DNA from: Stenocarpella maydis
Lineage: Eukaryota; Ascomycota; Sordariomycetes; Diaporthales; Diaporthaceae
Direction: 5' to 3'
Assembly (NCBI GenBank): GCA_002270565.1
Contig: NQMI01000109.1
Span: 1-64,000, forward strand
Length of the DNA: 64,000 nt
Shown: positions 12,639-23,166 of the stretch, piece after piece
How the letters are laid out: each line of letters begins with the position of its first letter
Numbering within the stretch: the first letter of the stretch is position 1
The notes under the pieces: generated by a model
The model's database searches: none
The model's input: only the letters and a program-made list of their open reading frames with translations
What the model was told of the DNA's origin: nothing
Program-made: the position numbers and the translations under genes

Positions 12639-14463
12639 ATGGCGTTCATTGCACTGCTCGTTCTGGCAACTTTTGACCTCAGAGCAGGTTGCGACTCCGC
12701 GCCGGCCACCTTCCGGCAACGATGTGCATCTTTTGATCCTGCAAGCGTTGGCATCGCAAATTCTATAGTCACTGAACACGCCTTCCACGAGCGGGGATTT
12801 AATCTCAGCCTCCCGGATAACGACGTTTCTTGCAGTCCAAAAAGTCAAGTCGTTCCAGTTGACCTCTGCCGGGTGGCTCTTCAAATAGCAACTTCAGAAA
12901 GGTCCGAGGTTGTGGCAGAAATTTGGCTGCCCGAGAGCTGGAACGGGCGTATCATTACAACCGGCAATGGAGGACTGGGCGGTTGTGAGTATGCCCTGCA
13001 GGCTAATTAACCAAGTAGGCACGACTTACTTGTGACACTTGTAGGCATCGATTACAGCGGAATCGCGTACACGGCTACGAACGGTTTTGCAAGTGTGGGT
13101 ACAAACAATGGACATAACGGCACGTCAGCTATTCAATTCCTAAACAATACTGAGGTCGTGGTTGACTTTGCGTGGAGAGCGTGAGTGAGCTTGCCCCTGA
13201 GATGTAACTATGGCGCGAGACTGACAGCATGACAAAGTGTCCATGCGGGTGTAGAAGCCGGCAAGATGCTCACGCAACCATTCTATGGTGACAGAGCAAG
13301 AAAATCCTACTTCCTCGGCTGCTCCTTGGGCGGCCGTCAAGCTATCAAGGCAGCTGAGATGTTCCCGGACGACTTTGATGGAGTAGTGGCGGGTTCACCT
13401 GCTGTAGACTTCAACAATCTCTACTCGTGGAGAGCTCGCTTCTATCCGCTCACTGGCTCCACTAGCTCATCAGATTTCATCACGCCAACTGTTTGGAAAA
13501 CGACCATACACGAAGAAGTACTCCGCCAGTGCGACTTGCTCGACGGTGTTGCTGACGGGATCATCGAGGACCCAACGATTTGTCACTTCGTAAGTACCAT
13601 TCTTGTCGTGCTGCAGTTCCCCGATCTTCCAGCTCTGTGGTGTTCTAGAATCAGTCACTTGGGACCCCTAGCAGGTGATTAACGTGTACCAGAATCCGGA
13701 ACCCTTGCTCTGCAGGGAGTCATCCAATGGATCCGCCTGTTTGTCGCAACAGCAGGTTGATATTGTTCGCAACGTGTTTGAGACATACTCATGGAGCAAC
13801 GGCACGCTTTTATTTCCGCGAATGAATCCCGGCGGCGAGATAATGTCTGCAGATGGTCTGTACAACGGCCAGCCATGGGCATTATCTCAAAATTGGTTTC
13901 GCTATGCAGTGTATGATGATCCAAATTGGGACCCCGCAACCTACACACTCGAAGAAGCCGAGTTTGCTGAAGGTGTTAACCCGGGGAATATCCGTACCTG
14001 GCCAAGCAGCCTGTCCACGTTTCAAGACCGGGGCGGAAAGATTGTCATGTTCCACGGGTTGCAAGACAACCAGATCACAAGTTTCAATAGCCCACGGTTC
14101 TACAACCATCTAGCAGCGGGCATGAGTTACACAGCAGATCAGATGGACGAGTTCATACGCTTCTTCAGGATCTCCGGGATGTTTCACTGCAATAGCGGCC
14201 CGGGCGCGTGGGTTGTGGGCCAGCAGGGGGGGTCTGCAGCACAAGGATCTTTCGACAGAGAGAGCAACGTGTTGGCTGCCTTGGTAGACTGGGTGGAGCA
14301 AGGCATTGCACCAGAAACCTTGAAGGGTACCAAATTCGTGAATGACTCATCGACACTAGGAGTGGCCTTCCAGCGCAGGCACTGCAGGTGGCCATCGAGA
14401 AACACTTTCCTGGGTGGTGATCCAAAAGATCCTGATAGCTGGGAGTGCCAGAGATTGGAGTAA
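12639..14463 (+). CDS. Secreted tannase/feruloyl esterase family protein
   Basis: Four exons, 12639-12984, 13045-13180, 13238-13589 and 13693-14463, give 534 residues, the usual family size. Introns are 60, 57, 103 bp with GTGAGT/GTAAGT donors. The ATG at 12639 starts a signal peptide (MAFIALLVLATF, cleavage near ALA-type residues before CDSAP). The exon joins restore family motifs: GNGGLGGC-IDYSG, RAVHAGVEAGK and CHF-NPEPLLC. Catalytic triad candidates are Ser190 in GCSLGG, Asp403 in HGLQDN and His443 in MFHCNSG; the two neighbouring Cys residues fit the family's CS-D-HC arrangement. The calcium-binding motif CDLLDGVADGIIEDP lies in the lid. Family members hydrolyse gallate or ferulate esters of plant phenolics; which one cannot be read from sequence. 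Nothing is truncated. Confidence 0.92.
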
Positions 14464-14910
14464 ATGTGAGGCGGGCTGTTCTATTTCCACCCAGGCCTTT
14501 CGTGTCTGTAATGCGTGAAGGATTACAACCTCAGGAAGCTGTTCATGACCTCGAAGACAATGGGTCCTCTGAGAATGTTGAATCTTTGGTACCGCAAAGT
14601 TGATTGATGTCTCAATTATTAAGAAACGCTGCTCATCTATGATAATAAAAGGGTGGGACATCGTGTTACATGGAGACATCCTTGGCGACCTGAGAGCTGG
14701 TATGTGCTAGATCACCCAGGGCAGTAAGACAGAGTCCGAATGAGGCACCTCCAACTGACTGGGCGGAAATGACGGCCCGAATCAGGGGGTGGCCCCCGGG
14801 CACGTTATGCTTTATAAAGCAGTTCTTTGATTATAACAGAGCTGATACTCAATTGTAGCTAAAGCTAGGGGATAAAAAACTCGCCCAATTGTAGCTGAGG
14901 GCCAAGGGGC
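14464..14910. other. Intergenic region with a short imperfect tandem repeat
   Basis: The 3' flank of the tannase gene. At about 14853-14920 two copies of a roughly 35-bp unit beginning AATTGTAGCT are adjacent. No gene is seen. Confidence 0.5.
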
Positions 14911-14915
14911 AAAAA
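14911..14915 (-). terminator. RNA polymerase III terminator of tRNA-Tyr
   Basis: Five T on the transcribed sense of the minus strand, 8 bases after the tRNA 3' end, the normal Pol III stop signal. Confidence 0.7.
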
Positions 14916-14922
14916 CCTAGTG

Positions 14923-15007
14923 TCTCCCCTCTCGGGATCGAACCGAGGACCTGCAGATGGCATGATACGATTACAGTCTGACGCTCTTCCAACTGAGCTA
15001 AGGAGAG
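14923..15007 (-). tRNA. tRNA-Tyr (anticodon GUA) with a 12-nt intron
   Basis: An 85-nt gene folds as a complete cloverleaf: acceptor stem CTCTCCT with AGGGGAG (one G-T pair), D arm GCTC/GAGC, anticodon loop CTGTAA carrying GTA, T arm CTCGG-TTCGATC-CCGAG, and discriminator A. A 12-nt insertion follows anticodon position 37, the canonical place for eukaryotic nuclear tRNA introns and normal for tRNA-Tyr. The lowest anticodon-stem pair (27-43) is a T-C mismatch. The internal A and B boxes are intact. Repeats start directly upstream (beyond 15007). Confidence 0.87.
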
Positions 15008-15448
15008 ATGTTATTACGCGAATGAGTATTTGATATATTATGAATATTACAATATGTATTTTGTTCCAATGGCCATAATGCTCATACTTATATATATAAA
15101 GACCACCATTTCACCCTAGGGGGCGTCTCTATTTAGCTAAAGCGGTCTACTAACCTAAGATTGGTAATAATAAGATTATTTTTAAATTTAAATATATATA
15201 TATATAACATAGGGTATTAGAAAGTAGCTAGGACCAGGAAGTAGCCATCCTAATTTTCTATATAAAAAACTTCTGTACCAACCCTGCTAAAACCCTTAGA
15301 CTAAGCCTAAAATAAATGAAAATTTCAAGGTAGCTTAAATTAAATATAATTTAGGTATTTTCTTATATGAATTTTCGAATTTTATTATATAAGCTATATC
15401 AGAAAATTAAATTATAAGGGTCTGAAATCAAATTTCTTAAATAATTTC
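15008..15448. repeat. AT-rich repeat block, family R3 copy 1
   Basis: The stretch from about 15206 to 15440 aligns by eye with 41101-41310: the words AGTAGCTAGGACCA, TATAAAAAAC and AAAATAAA occur in the same order in both. The copy here is richer in A and T, as expected of RIP. No coding potential. The part nearest the tRNA (15008-15205) is AT-rich with no recognised feature. Confidence 0.5.
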
Positions 15449-16063
15449 TGATGAATATGTGCTATAAAATAGCATTCAGTTCAGCGTGTGTTTCGGCAGG
15501 GTCGCAGTGTGGTGCCCTGAGGCGAATTCGGACAATTGACAGTGGTCTGGACAACTTTGTATTGAATTAAGTTGGGCTTCTGTAAGCCCTCCTTATATAC
15601 CCTCCGACCCTGTCTCACCCCTGGGCACGCTGCGGTAGGCTCTGGTGCAAATTTGCAAATGCCGGAGAATTCGCCCTTCCAACACACCATCTTTGGTTCC
15701 AAGCCACCAGCCAACCATAGCCCTGGTAATGCCCAAATTAAGTACATACAAACTTCAGAAATCAAGCTATCTAATGCACTAAGTTATATACTTTTTGGGT
15801 AAGAAATAAGGGTAATGCAGAGGTCTGAATTAAGGTGCAAATGCAGGCCAAAATAATCGACTCACGGCCACCAAACTCATCTTGCGTCGCGCACGCACTG
15901 GGCGTACTTAGCGAAAATCGCCTGACTCGCAAGTCTAGGGTAACTCCTTGCTAGAAAGTCTAGGGTAACTCCTTACAAGAAGTCTAGGGTAACTCCTTAC
16001 AAGAAGTCTAGGGTAACTCCTTGCAGGAAGTGCCAACGCCCTGCTGAGCGGTTCCGTTTAACA
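15449..16063 (-). mobile_element. LTR-like element, family A, copy 1
   Basis: In element orientation it runs from TGTTAAACGGAACC (16063) to AATTCATCA-type end (15449), TG...CA like an LTR. It holds four 24-25-bp tandem units with core GTCTAGGGTAACTCC (15932-16029), a TATATAAGG box and an unbroken frame of about 94 codons, all shared with copies 2-5. Near the 5' end it has a 19-bp segment (also in copy 4, absent in copies 2 and 5). No 5-bp target duplication is visible (ATTTC versus GGTGC). Confidence 0.75.
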
Positions 16064-16350
16064 GGTGCATTGTAAATAGCTTTCTATAGAATCAACTATC
16101 TTACAAACCAGGTCCTTAGATAAATAATAAAAATATAGAGCAACTTTATAACTATATCATTTAATAAAAGCATGATGATTAAGGCAGGCTTAACGTTTCT
16201 TAAATACTCTAGCAGCAGAACTTTTCGCAACCTAAGAATCCTTAATTCTAAATAATATAACAAATTAGACAGGTATAAATAACAATATAAATGAATGAAA
16301 AATAACTTATAAAGCACTTTTAAGGATAAAAGAAGTAAGGAGGGAGATAA
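16064..16350 (+). repeat. 3' end of a Gypsy-type internal region
   Basis: AT-rich remnant ending in a polypurine tract (AAGGAGGGAGATA near 16338-16349) directly before an LTR. The same tract precedes the LTRs at 25182 and 49433. Confidence 0.6.
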
Positions 16351-16794
16351 TATTATAAGTTAATACAAATAGCACCCTAGGGACCCATTTATGGACTCAG
16401 GAAAGACCACCATAATACAACCCTGCAGGACCCCAGCCACTAAGTTAGTACGGCCTAGCCTAGAGAACTAGGGTTAGGGCTGCAAGTGCTCATCTAAGAT
16501 TAATGAGCAACAACAAGCAATGGTTGCAAGTACTTATCCAAGATTAATAAGCAGCAACGAGCTAACTAAAGAGTCGGAATATATAAGGATACGGTCATTA
16601 CTATAGTAGATAGCTTTTATAGAACAGACTCTTCAGTCGTTAATCTAAGTATTTAATCCCAGTATTAGATAGCCTTATAGCTAGTAATCATTATTAGTTA
16701 ATAATATTGCTTAACAACCGCCTAACAATGTATTCCGAACATAAACCCTTGATCTTTCAGGTTTAACGGACTCGGAAACCCTCTGATCATTACA
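16351..16794 (+). repeat. Gypsy LTR (family B), 444 bp
   Basis: Starts TATTATAAG (mutated TGTTATGAG) after the polypurine tract and ends CTCTGATCATTACA. Shares the block TTTATAGAACAGACTC...AATCTAAGTATT with all other family B LTRs. Contains TAGGGTTAGGG. It ends 168 bp from the stop codon of the SUR7-like gene. The 5' half of its element is missing. Confidence 0.75.
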
Positions 16795-16962
16795 CCCGGC
16801 CGGAATCCTGGCCGACGATGTTATTCTAGAAGTGGACAAACTATGACAGTAATATCTAAGACCATCCCTTCCAAGGTTGTCTTGTTTCCTCCCTTATCAG
16901 CCTACAAGATACATTGATGAATGTCAGCCACGATATACCGAAAGCACCTTGTCCGTGGTGCT

Positions 16963-18318
16963 CTAAGCTTTCAGTGTACCTCTCTCTCCTTCGTAAGTGG
17001 GGCCGCTACTACCGTGTCCGTTGACCTTGAGATCTCTTCTGACCTCCCCGATGATCCCTCTCCAATTTCCAATCTGCGCCGGCGTCCTGTTCCGTCTAGA
17101 GAAGGCGCTCCGACGGAATTCAACAAACCAGATCATAAACCAGTAAAAACTAGCAAGCCAAGCAAGGACAGCTGCCGCCCATATGATTGCGAGGTATGCA
17201 TTGCCCTGTTTAACTCCAAAGCCAAAGCCCCGTCCAAGGTCTGAAATGTTCTGACTGGAGTAAACCATAACAGCAGTTGTGACAACAGCAAGAATCAGAA
17301 AAAGAGATGCACCCAAGATCGAAGAGCTAGTATTTACGATGCTCAAAAAGCGGGATTGTGCGCGCAAAATCCCGAGGACTTGTTAGACATTGTTAGAACC
17401 ATCAGTTCCTTATAAACTTCAGGAGTGTAAGCGCCACCGACGGGGATAAGAGATAGGAGTCTTACTGGATCCGATGGCAGTAGTAGCAGTACTAAGACAA
17501 CCGATAATCAAGAGTACCATCATTATAGTTGCAGCAGCTGCAGATAGATTAACTGTGCTCTTCATGATTTGTTTGAATGTTGCCACAAGAGGAACCGAGA
17601 CCTGTGCAGTTGCGACAATAAAAGATGAAGGGATCGAATTTGTGATGTTGTTCAAGCCTGATTACAAGACAGAACATTTGTCAGCGGCTTCATCACTCCG
17701 AAGAACCGTTTTAGAAATCGAGGTGCAGTTCTCCAGTGGTCTTGACGATCACCCTTGCAGTGCTCACCTTGGCCTTGGTCACGATAGGTGAAGCACGAGT
17801 CGATCTCCACATCACTATTGGGGTCATCTTCATTGCGGTAGCTTCCTTGGCACATCTTTGTAGTATATAGCCGGTATGTGTCCTTGACCCCAAGAGCATT
17901 TGTCAGGTTCCCTAATATTGTGCCCGTGAGATCGTTCAGTTCTTGGCCAGCACTATTGGTCAAGTTGTCGATGATGCCATTGAGACCCGGTATCCCATTA
18001 ATTATGCCTCCCAGCCCACCTAGAGGGTCATCGGTGGAGCCGCCAGTGCCGCCGGACTGGTCATTTGGTGTGACTTGTATGACGTTCTGCCCAATCTTCG
18101 TGGTATTAAGCTGTTCAGGTCGAACAGGTCAGTCCTGCTCAATATCTTTCGGCCAATTCAGAAGTGCGCCCTGGAAGTCATTCTTGCAGACTTACCGCAA
18201 GCCAATAGTTATTATTAGCGGTGCTGGTAGATGATCCTGAAGCTAGTAACACGATGCCGAGAGCTGTGGCAGCGATCGAAGCAATGGCCGGAGCCGCGGA
18301 GGTGATGCGGAGGCCCAT
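16963..18318 (-). CDS. SUR7/PalI-like four-pass membrane protein
   Basis: Four exons, 18318-18196, 18110-17768, 17657-17466 and 17378-16963, join in frame to 357 residues; introns are 85, 110 and 87 bp with GTAAGT, GTGAGC and GTAAGA donors. The first segment ATALGIVLLAS follows a short N-terminus, then an extracellular loop of about 140 residues with Asn-Gly-rich sequence and a cysteine pair (LYTTKMCQGSY and DSCFTY), then three membrane segments (AAATIMMVLLIIGCL, LFLILAVVTTAVMVY, AIIWAAAVLAWLASF) and a basic cytosolic tail. This one-loop-three topology and the LY..C.G.Y motif fit fungal SUR7/PalI claudin-like proteins, which organise plasma-membrane domains or sense pH. The last acceptor (AACAAG) is the least certain. 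The gene stands alone between retroelements yet shows no stop codons. Confidence 0.75.
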
Positions 18319-18987
18319 CTTTGCGAAAAGGATCTTAAGACTCGGTAATGTTAGTCAAGCTGATGAATACAGCCATGGGAAATCCATATCCACATAAGTG
18401 GTGCATCACGCCCTTAAAGAGCTGTGCCACCCGATCCCCGCCCCCTACCCGTACTTCAACAGTTACCATGTGTGGCCTAGTTTAGTGTCTTTGGTTGACA
18501 CGGAGTGGATGTCGCAGCAACGTCATGCTATGTAATGAACGCCTCGTAAGGACACAAAGACGAATAATTTTGTGCCAATGGTTTTAGGCTTGCAGGGTCT
18601 TTGCATTCATGCGCGTGCTGACAATACCTGGAATTTCATCTGATAATTGGGCGGAAGGAGATGCCAAGGCATGTTGCATACAGAGTCTCGTTAGGGATCC
18701 CCAGTCCGCACCCAAGTAACTCATGAAATTGCCCGATGCAGAACATGCCCGGACTCAGATCCAAGGGTTGCCAGCCACCAAAGCCAAGCTGGCTGGCCTT
18801 GGAGTCAACCTCTGCCTTTACCTTATCCATCCTAACTGTAACAATTTGATATAAAAATTCATCCGATTGGACGCCGGCGGGGGCAATCCGCCGCGTCATC
18901 ATCCTATTCCTTAGCGTCTGTGACCTTCTGAACGACGCTGGAAAATCGCATGCCAACACTCGTGTTTCATGTGTAGCCCGTCTACAG
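18319..18987. other. Unique DNA upstream of the SUR7-like gene
   Basis: It holds the probable promoter of the SUR7-like gene. A reverse frame from the ATG at 18902 down to 18636 (88 residues, containing FGGWQPLDLSPGMFCIGQ) could be the end of a gene cut off by the retroelement at 18988, but no family is recognised and no splice site supports it. Confidence 0.35.
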
Positions 18988-19464
18988 TGTTATGAGCCAA
19001 CACGATGGCACCCTGGGGACCCATTTTGAGGACCCAGGCACCCAGGGCAAATGTCACGACACAACCCCGCAGGACCCCAACTGCTAAGTCAGCACTGCCT
19101 TCCACTGGCCCAGGGTTAGGGTTAAAGACACACAAGCTCAACAGTGCTCACGCAAGCAACCGTAAGCCACAGCGAGCAATAGCTATAAGTACTCATCCGG
19201 GATCAAACGAGCAACAATGAGCCTCAATAAGCCCACTAAAGAGTCAGAACATATAAGGACATAGTCATCACCATAATAGATAGCTTACATAAAACAGACT
19301 CTTCAGTCATCAATCTAAATATTCAATCCTAGTATTAGATAGCCTTATAGCTAGTAATTATTATTAATTAATAATATTACTTAATAACTACCTATTAACA
19401 TATTCCAAACATAAACCCTTAATCTTTTAGGTTTAATATACTTAGAAACCCTCTAATCATTATA
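18988..19464 (+). repeat. Gypsy LTR (family B2), 477 bp
   Basis: TGTTATGAGCCAACACG to CTAATCATTATA. The first half is GC-rich and little mutated; it contains CAGGGTTAGGGTTAAAG. The next unit at 19729 starts with the same sequence. Confidence 0.8.
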
Positions 19465-19728
19465 TTTTAATAACTCTTATTTATACATTACTATACAAAC
19501 TTTAAGCAATATTACACACGGAACCCTTCATAATATCAGACTCCAGAATGACCACTCCCACTCGCAACCTCTTGCACAAGCTCGGCAACATTACCAATCA
19601 GCCAACGGCTAACCCTTAAGTATAAGAATTAGCTAATAAGGTAGCCCAACTCCATGCCCTTATAAATGAGTGAGCTCACCAGAATCAGGAAATAGAACAA
19701 CTCCAAGAGAAAATTACTACCCTCCAAG
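19465..19728 (+). mobile_element. Leader and gag start of a Gypsy element, truncated
   Basis: After the LTR comes a leader starting TTTTAATAACTC and then a gag start reading MTTPTRNLLHKLGNITNQ with a coiled-coil-like Gln-rich stretch. The sequence stops where another LTR begins at 19729. Compared with the same region at 20233-20510 it carries far fewer C to T and G to A changes. Confidence 0.7.
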
Positions 19729-20232
19729 TGTTATGAGCCAACACGACGGCACCCTGGGGACCCATTTTGAGGACCCAGGCACCCAGGGCAAATGTCACGA
19801 CACGACCCCACAGGACCCTAACTGCTAAGTCAGCACTACCTACCATGGACCCAGGGTTAGGGTTGAGGAGAGCCCTAACCTGGCTTCAGTCGATTAGGAC
19901 GAAGCCAACGAATCCAGAAGGACAGCTTCGGTCGATCAGGACGAATCCAGAAGGTGGCTTTAGTCAATCAGAATAAAGCTAACGAAGCTATCACTAGTTA
20001 TAAATGAAGAGTTAGAATATATAAGGATATAATCACCACCATAGTAGATAGCTTTTATAGAACAAACTCTTCAGTCATTAATCTAAGTATTTAATCCCAG
20101 TATTAGATAGCCTTACAGCTAGTAATCATTACTAGTTAATAATATTGCTTAACTACTGCCTAATAATATATTCTAAATATAAACCCTTAATCTTTTAGGT
20201 TTAATATACTTAGAAACCCTTTAATTATTACA
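19729..20232 (+). repeat. Gypsy LTR (family B2), 504 bp
   Basis: TGTTATGAGCCAACACG to TTTAATTATTACA, with CAGGGTTAGGGTTGAGG inside. It differs from 18988-19464 by a replaced middle section (19870-19990 with GACGAA repeats). Confidence 0.8.
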
Positions 20233-21705
20233 TTTTAATGACTCTTGTTTATATATTGCTATGCAGACTTTAAGCAATGTAACATGTAAAACCCTTTATG
20301 ATATTGGATTTCAGAATAAACACTCCTACTTATAACCTCCTATATAAGCTTAGTAATATTACTAATTAGCTGATAGCTGATTCTTGAGTGAAAGAGTTAG
20401 CTAATAAGGTAGCCTAACTCCATACTCTTATGGATAAGCGAGCTTGCTAGAATTAGGAAACGGAATAACTTTAAGAGGAAATTGCTACCCTCTAAGCAGG
20501 AGCTAACATTATTAATACCCTAATCTAGATAAAGAAATATATTAAACTTAATACTCCAGCCTTATATAATGGAACTACTAGATAACTTCAGGCATACCTA
20601 ATGCAAATTAGGGCCTACTAGCGCTTCCACGGGTTGGATGTATAGCCTAGTAGGAAAAGGGTTATATATATATCCTCTTTCCTTAAAGGATAAGCCTTAG
20701 CTTGGTTTAAGCTCTACTTAACTAACTTTATTAATGCAAAATCATTTAAAGCCTATAAGCTTAAAATGTAATAAATTTTTAGTAACTATAAAAGCTATAA
20801 GAATGCCCTTAGGTCCTTATTCCAGGACCTAAATGAGGAAAGATAGGCAGAAAGGGACCTAGTGAATTATAAATAGTATAGATTAGCTATTAATTATACT
20901 GCAGAATTCTAGCAAATCTATACTAAAATTAACTATACTAATAACACAAAGAAATTCATATTCTACTATAGACTAAAGGATAAAGTAAAGAATACATGCT
21001 TTACTATCAAATTATATACTCCAAGAGGAAGTCCAAGATATAGCCGAGGTAATAGAGTTAGTATGGTATAGAGATCAGACCAGCCTTACACATACCTGCT
21101 CCTATTACCACTAGGTCAACTATAGGCAACTTAGGAGGGTAAATCTGGCCTTTATATAATAGCAAAATCCTTTATTAAGAGCAAGAGGGCGCTATAGCTC
21201 TAATTAGAATTAAATAATATCAGAAGTATGGAGATTCACTCCCCTAAAGTAGCTAACAACCTTACAAAACAAAATAGGAAATCCAGGCCTAAAAGCTAAA
21301 AAACTTTATAAAAGCTAAAGAAACCTCATTAACTAAAGAAACCTATATTTAATTTATAGGGCAGATACTGAAAACGGGCCAAGAGGGAGAGCGAGAGGAC
21401 AAAACCTCCACACACATAAAAAGACACACATTCTGCCAGAGCCCTAATCAAGCAACCACCCCAAGAGGAGCATAGAAGGCAAGAAGAGGAGCCCCTAACG
21501 CAATAGGAGAGTTATAAGGGGAATAGAGGGTGCCAAAAAGGAGAGGCAGAAAAAGAGGGCACAAGAAATAGTTTTATAATACACACATGTATATCTAATA
21601 GATATAAATTCACAGGGTATAAAAAGATTAATTCTCTAGGACTAGAAATTTCTTAAAAGCAACGTAGGAAGGCCCCTTCTTATAGTCTTAAAGGGGGGGG
21701 GGGGG
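20233..21705 (+). mobile_element. Decayed Gypsy gag region
   Basis: Leader and gag continue from the LTR. Readable fragments include YNGTTR, QRFHGLDVQPS, ALAWFKLYLTNFINAKSF, YKNALRSLFQDLNEERQAERDLV and LKDKVK, separated by stops, mostly TAG and TAA as RIP produces. The block ends in 13 G (21693-21705), either a polypurine tract or a sequencing homopolymer. No pol is seen. Confidence 0.7.
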
Positions 21706-22158
21706 ATATTAAGGCTGGTTTTCCTCCAGATTCTAAAATATGCTGGTTCCCCTAGACCCTAGAATACACCCCTCTCCAGACCATTATAAAGAATAAGCAA
21801 TAGTCTGCTTAAAATAACTAAAATTACTTTTCTCCTTTAATTAGATAAGCTACTTAAATTTAGCTCTATTAGACCCTTTATAGCTCCCGATTCCTAGCCT
21901 GCTCATCCCTACTCTCATTCTACTATAGCATACTCAATCTATAATCCTTCTCCTCTTACTTAGCTGCCTTCTTATAAGCCCAGGATTAATAGCTATTACT
22001 AATCGCTAGCATGGGAACCCAGCAATTTGCTTCCTTAGTCCCCACCCACTTGCTTGCATTCCGGTTATACTCCTAAATCAATATAATTCTTATTATAATA
22101 GGTAATAGGCAATATAGTAGCAGTATAGCCAGAATAGAGGATAGAGATAATAATAAAG
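21706..22158. repeat. Transposon-derived AT-rich segment
   Basis: Begins TATTAAGGCTGG right after the G run, which could be the mutated start of another LTR (TGTTAAGGC). It contains pyrimidine-rich stretches and no reading frame. Family unknown. Confidence 0.35.
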
Positions 22159-22733
22159 TGTTAAACGGAACCGCTCAGCAAGGAGTTACCCTAGACTTCG
22201 TGCAAGGAGTTACCCTAGACTTTTTAGCAAGGAGTTACCCTAGACTTGCGAGTCAGGCGATTTTCGCTAAGTACGCCCAGTGCGTGCGTGACGCAAGATG
22301 AGTTTGGTGGCCGTGAGTCGATTATTTTGGCCTGCATTTGCACCTTAATTCAGACCTCTGCATTACCCTTATTTCTTACCCAAAAAGTATATAACTTAGT
22401 GCATTAGATAGCTTGATTTCTGAAGTTTGTATGTACTTAATTTGGGCATTACCAGGGCTATGGTTGGCTGGTGGCTTGGAACCAAAGATGGTGTGTTGGA
22501 AGGGCGAATTCTCCGGCATTTGCAAATTTGCACCAGAGCCTACCGCAGCGTGCCCAGGGGTGAGACAGGGTCGGAGGGTATATAAGGAGGGCTTACAGAA
22601 GCCCAACTTAATTCAATACAAAGTTGTCCAGACCATTGTCAATCGTCCCAATTCGCCTCAGAGCACCATACTGCGACCCTGCCGAAACACACACACGCTG
22701 AACTGAATGCTATTCTATAGCACAAATTCATCA
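22159..22733 (+). mobile_element. LTR-like element, family A, copy 2
   Basis: 575 bp from TGTTAAACGG to AATTCATCA. Three tandem units, TATATAAGG box, intact frame of about 97 codons (22413-22706). Lacks the 19-bp segment found in copies 1 and 4. Flanks are TAAAG and GAAGT, not a duplication. Confidence 0.78.
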
Positions 22734-22836
22734 GAAGTGCAAATAGTGCTGTAGCGTACAGATGGGTAGGCTTGTTTAAGGCCTAAATTTAATGTTGTTT
22801 TAGGGCGCTGACTGCTAGAGCTGGGCTTATAACCTC

Positions 22837-23161
22837 TGATGAATTTGTGCTATAGAATAGCATTCAGTTCAGCGTGTGTGTGTTTCGGCAGGGTCGCAGT
22901 ATGGTGCTCTGAGGCGAATTGGGACGATTGACAATGGTCTGGACAACTTTGTATTGAATTAAGTTGGGCTTCTGTAAGCCCTCCTTATATACCCTCCGAC
23001 GTCGTCTCACCCCTGGGCACGCTGCGGTAGGCTCTGGTGCAAATTTGCAAATGCCGGAAAATTCGCCCTTCCAACACACCATCTTTGGTTCCAAGCAACT
23101 AGCCAGCCATAGCACTAGCAATACCCAAATTAAGTATATATAAACTTCAGAAATCAAGCTA
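22837..23161 (-). mobile_element. LTR-like element, family A, copy 3, truncated
   Basis: The 3' half only, in inverted orientation to copy 2 across a 103-bp spacer (22734-22836). It breaks at an undetermined base (23162) next to copy 4, which may mark an assembly join. Carries a few changes not in copies 2 and 4. Confidence 0.75.
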
Positions 23162-23166
23162 NTTAT

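Noticed and set aside
15932..16029. CRISPR-like series of regular 24-bp repeats
   Set aside because: Units are contiguous without spacers, lie inside an LTR-like element in a eukaryotic genome, and recur in each copy.
22413..22706. Conserved 97-codon frame in family A as a protein gene
   Set aside because: It is identical because the DNA copies are nearly identical; it overlaps the TATA box and the opposite strand is open as well. Kept as an observation, not as a gene.
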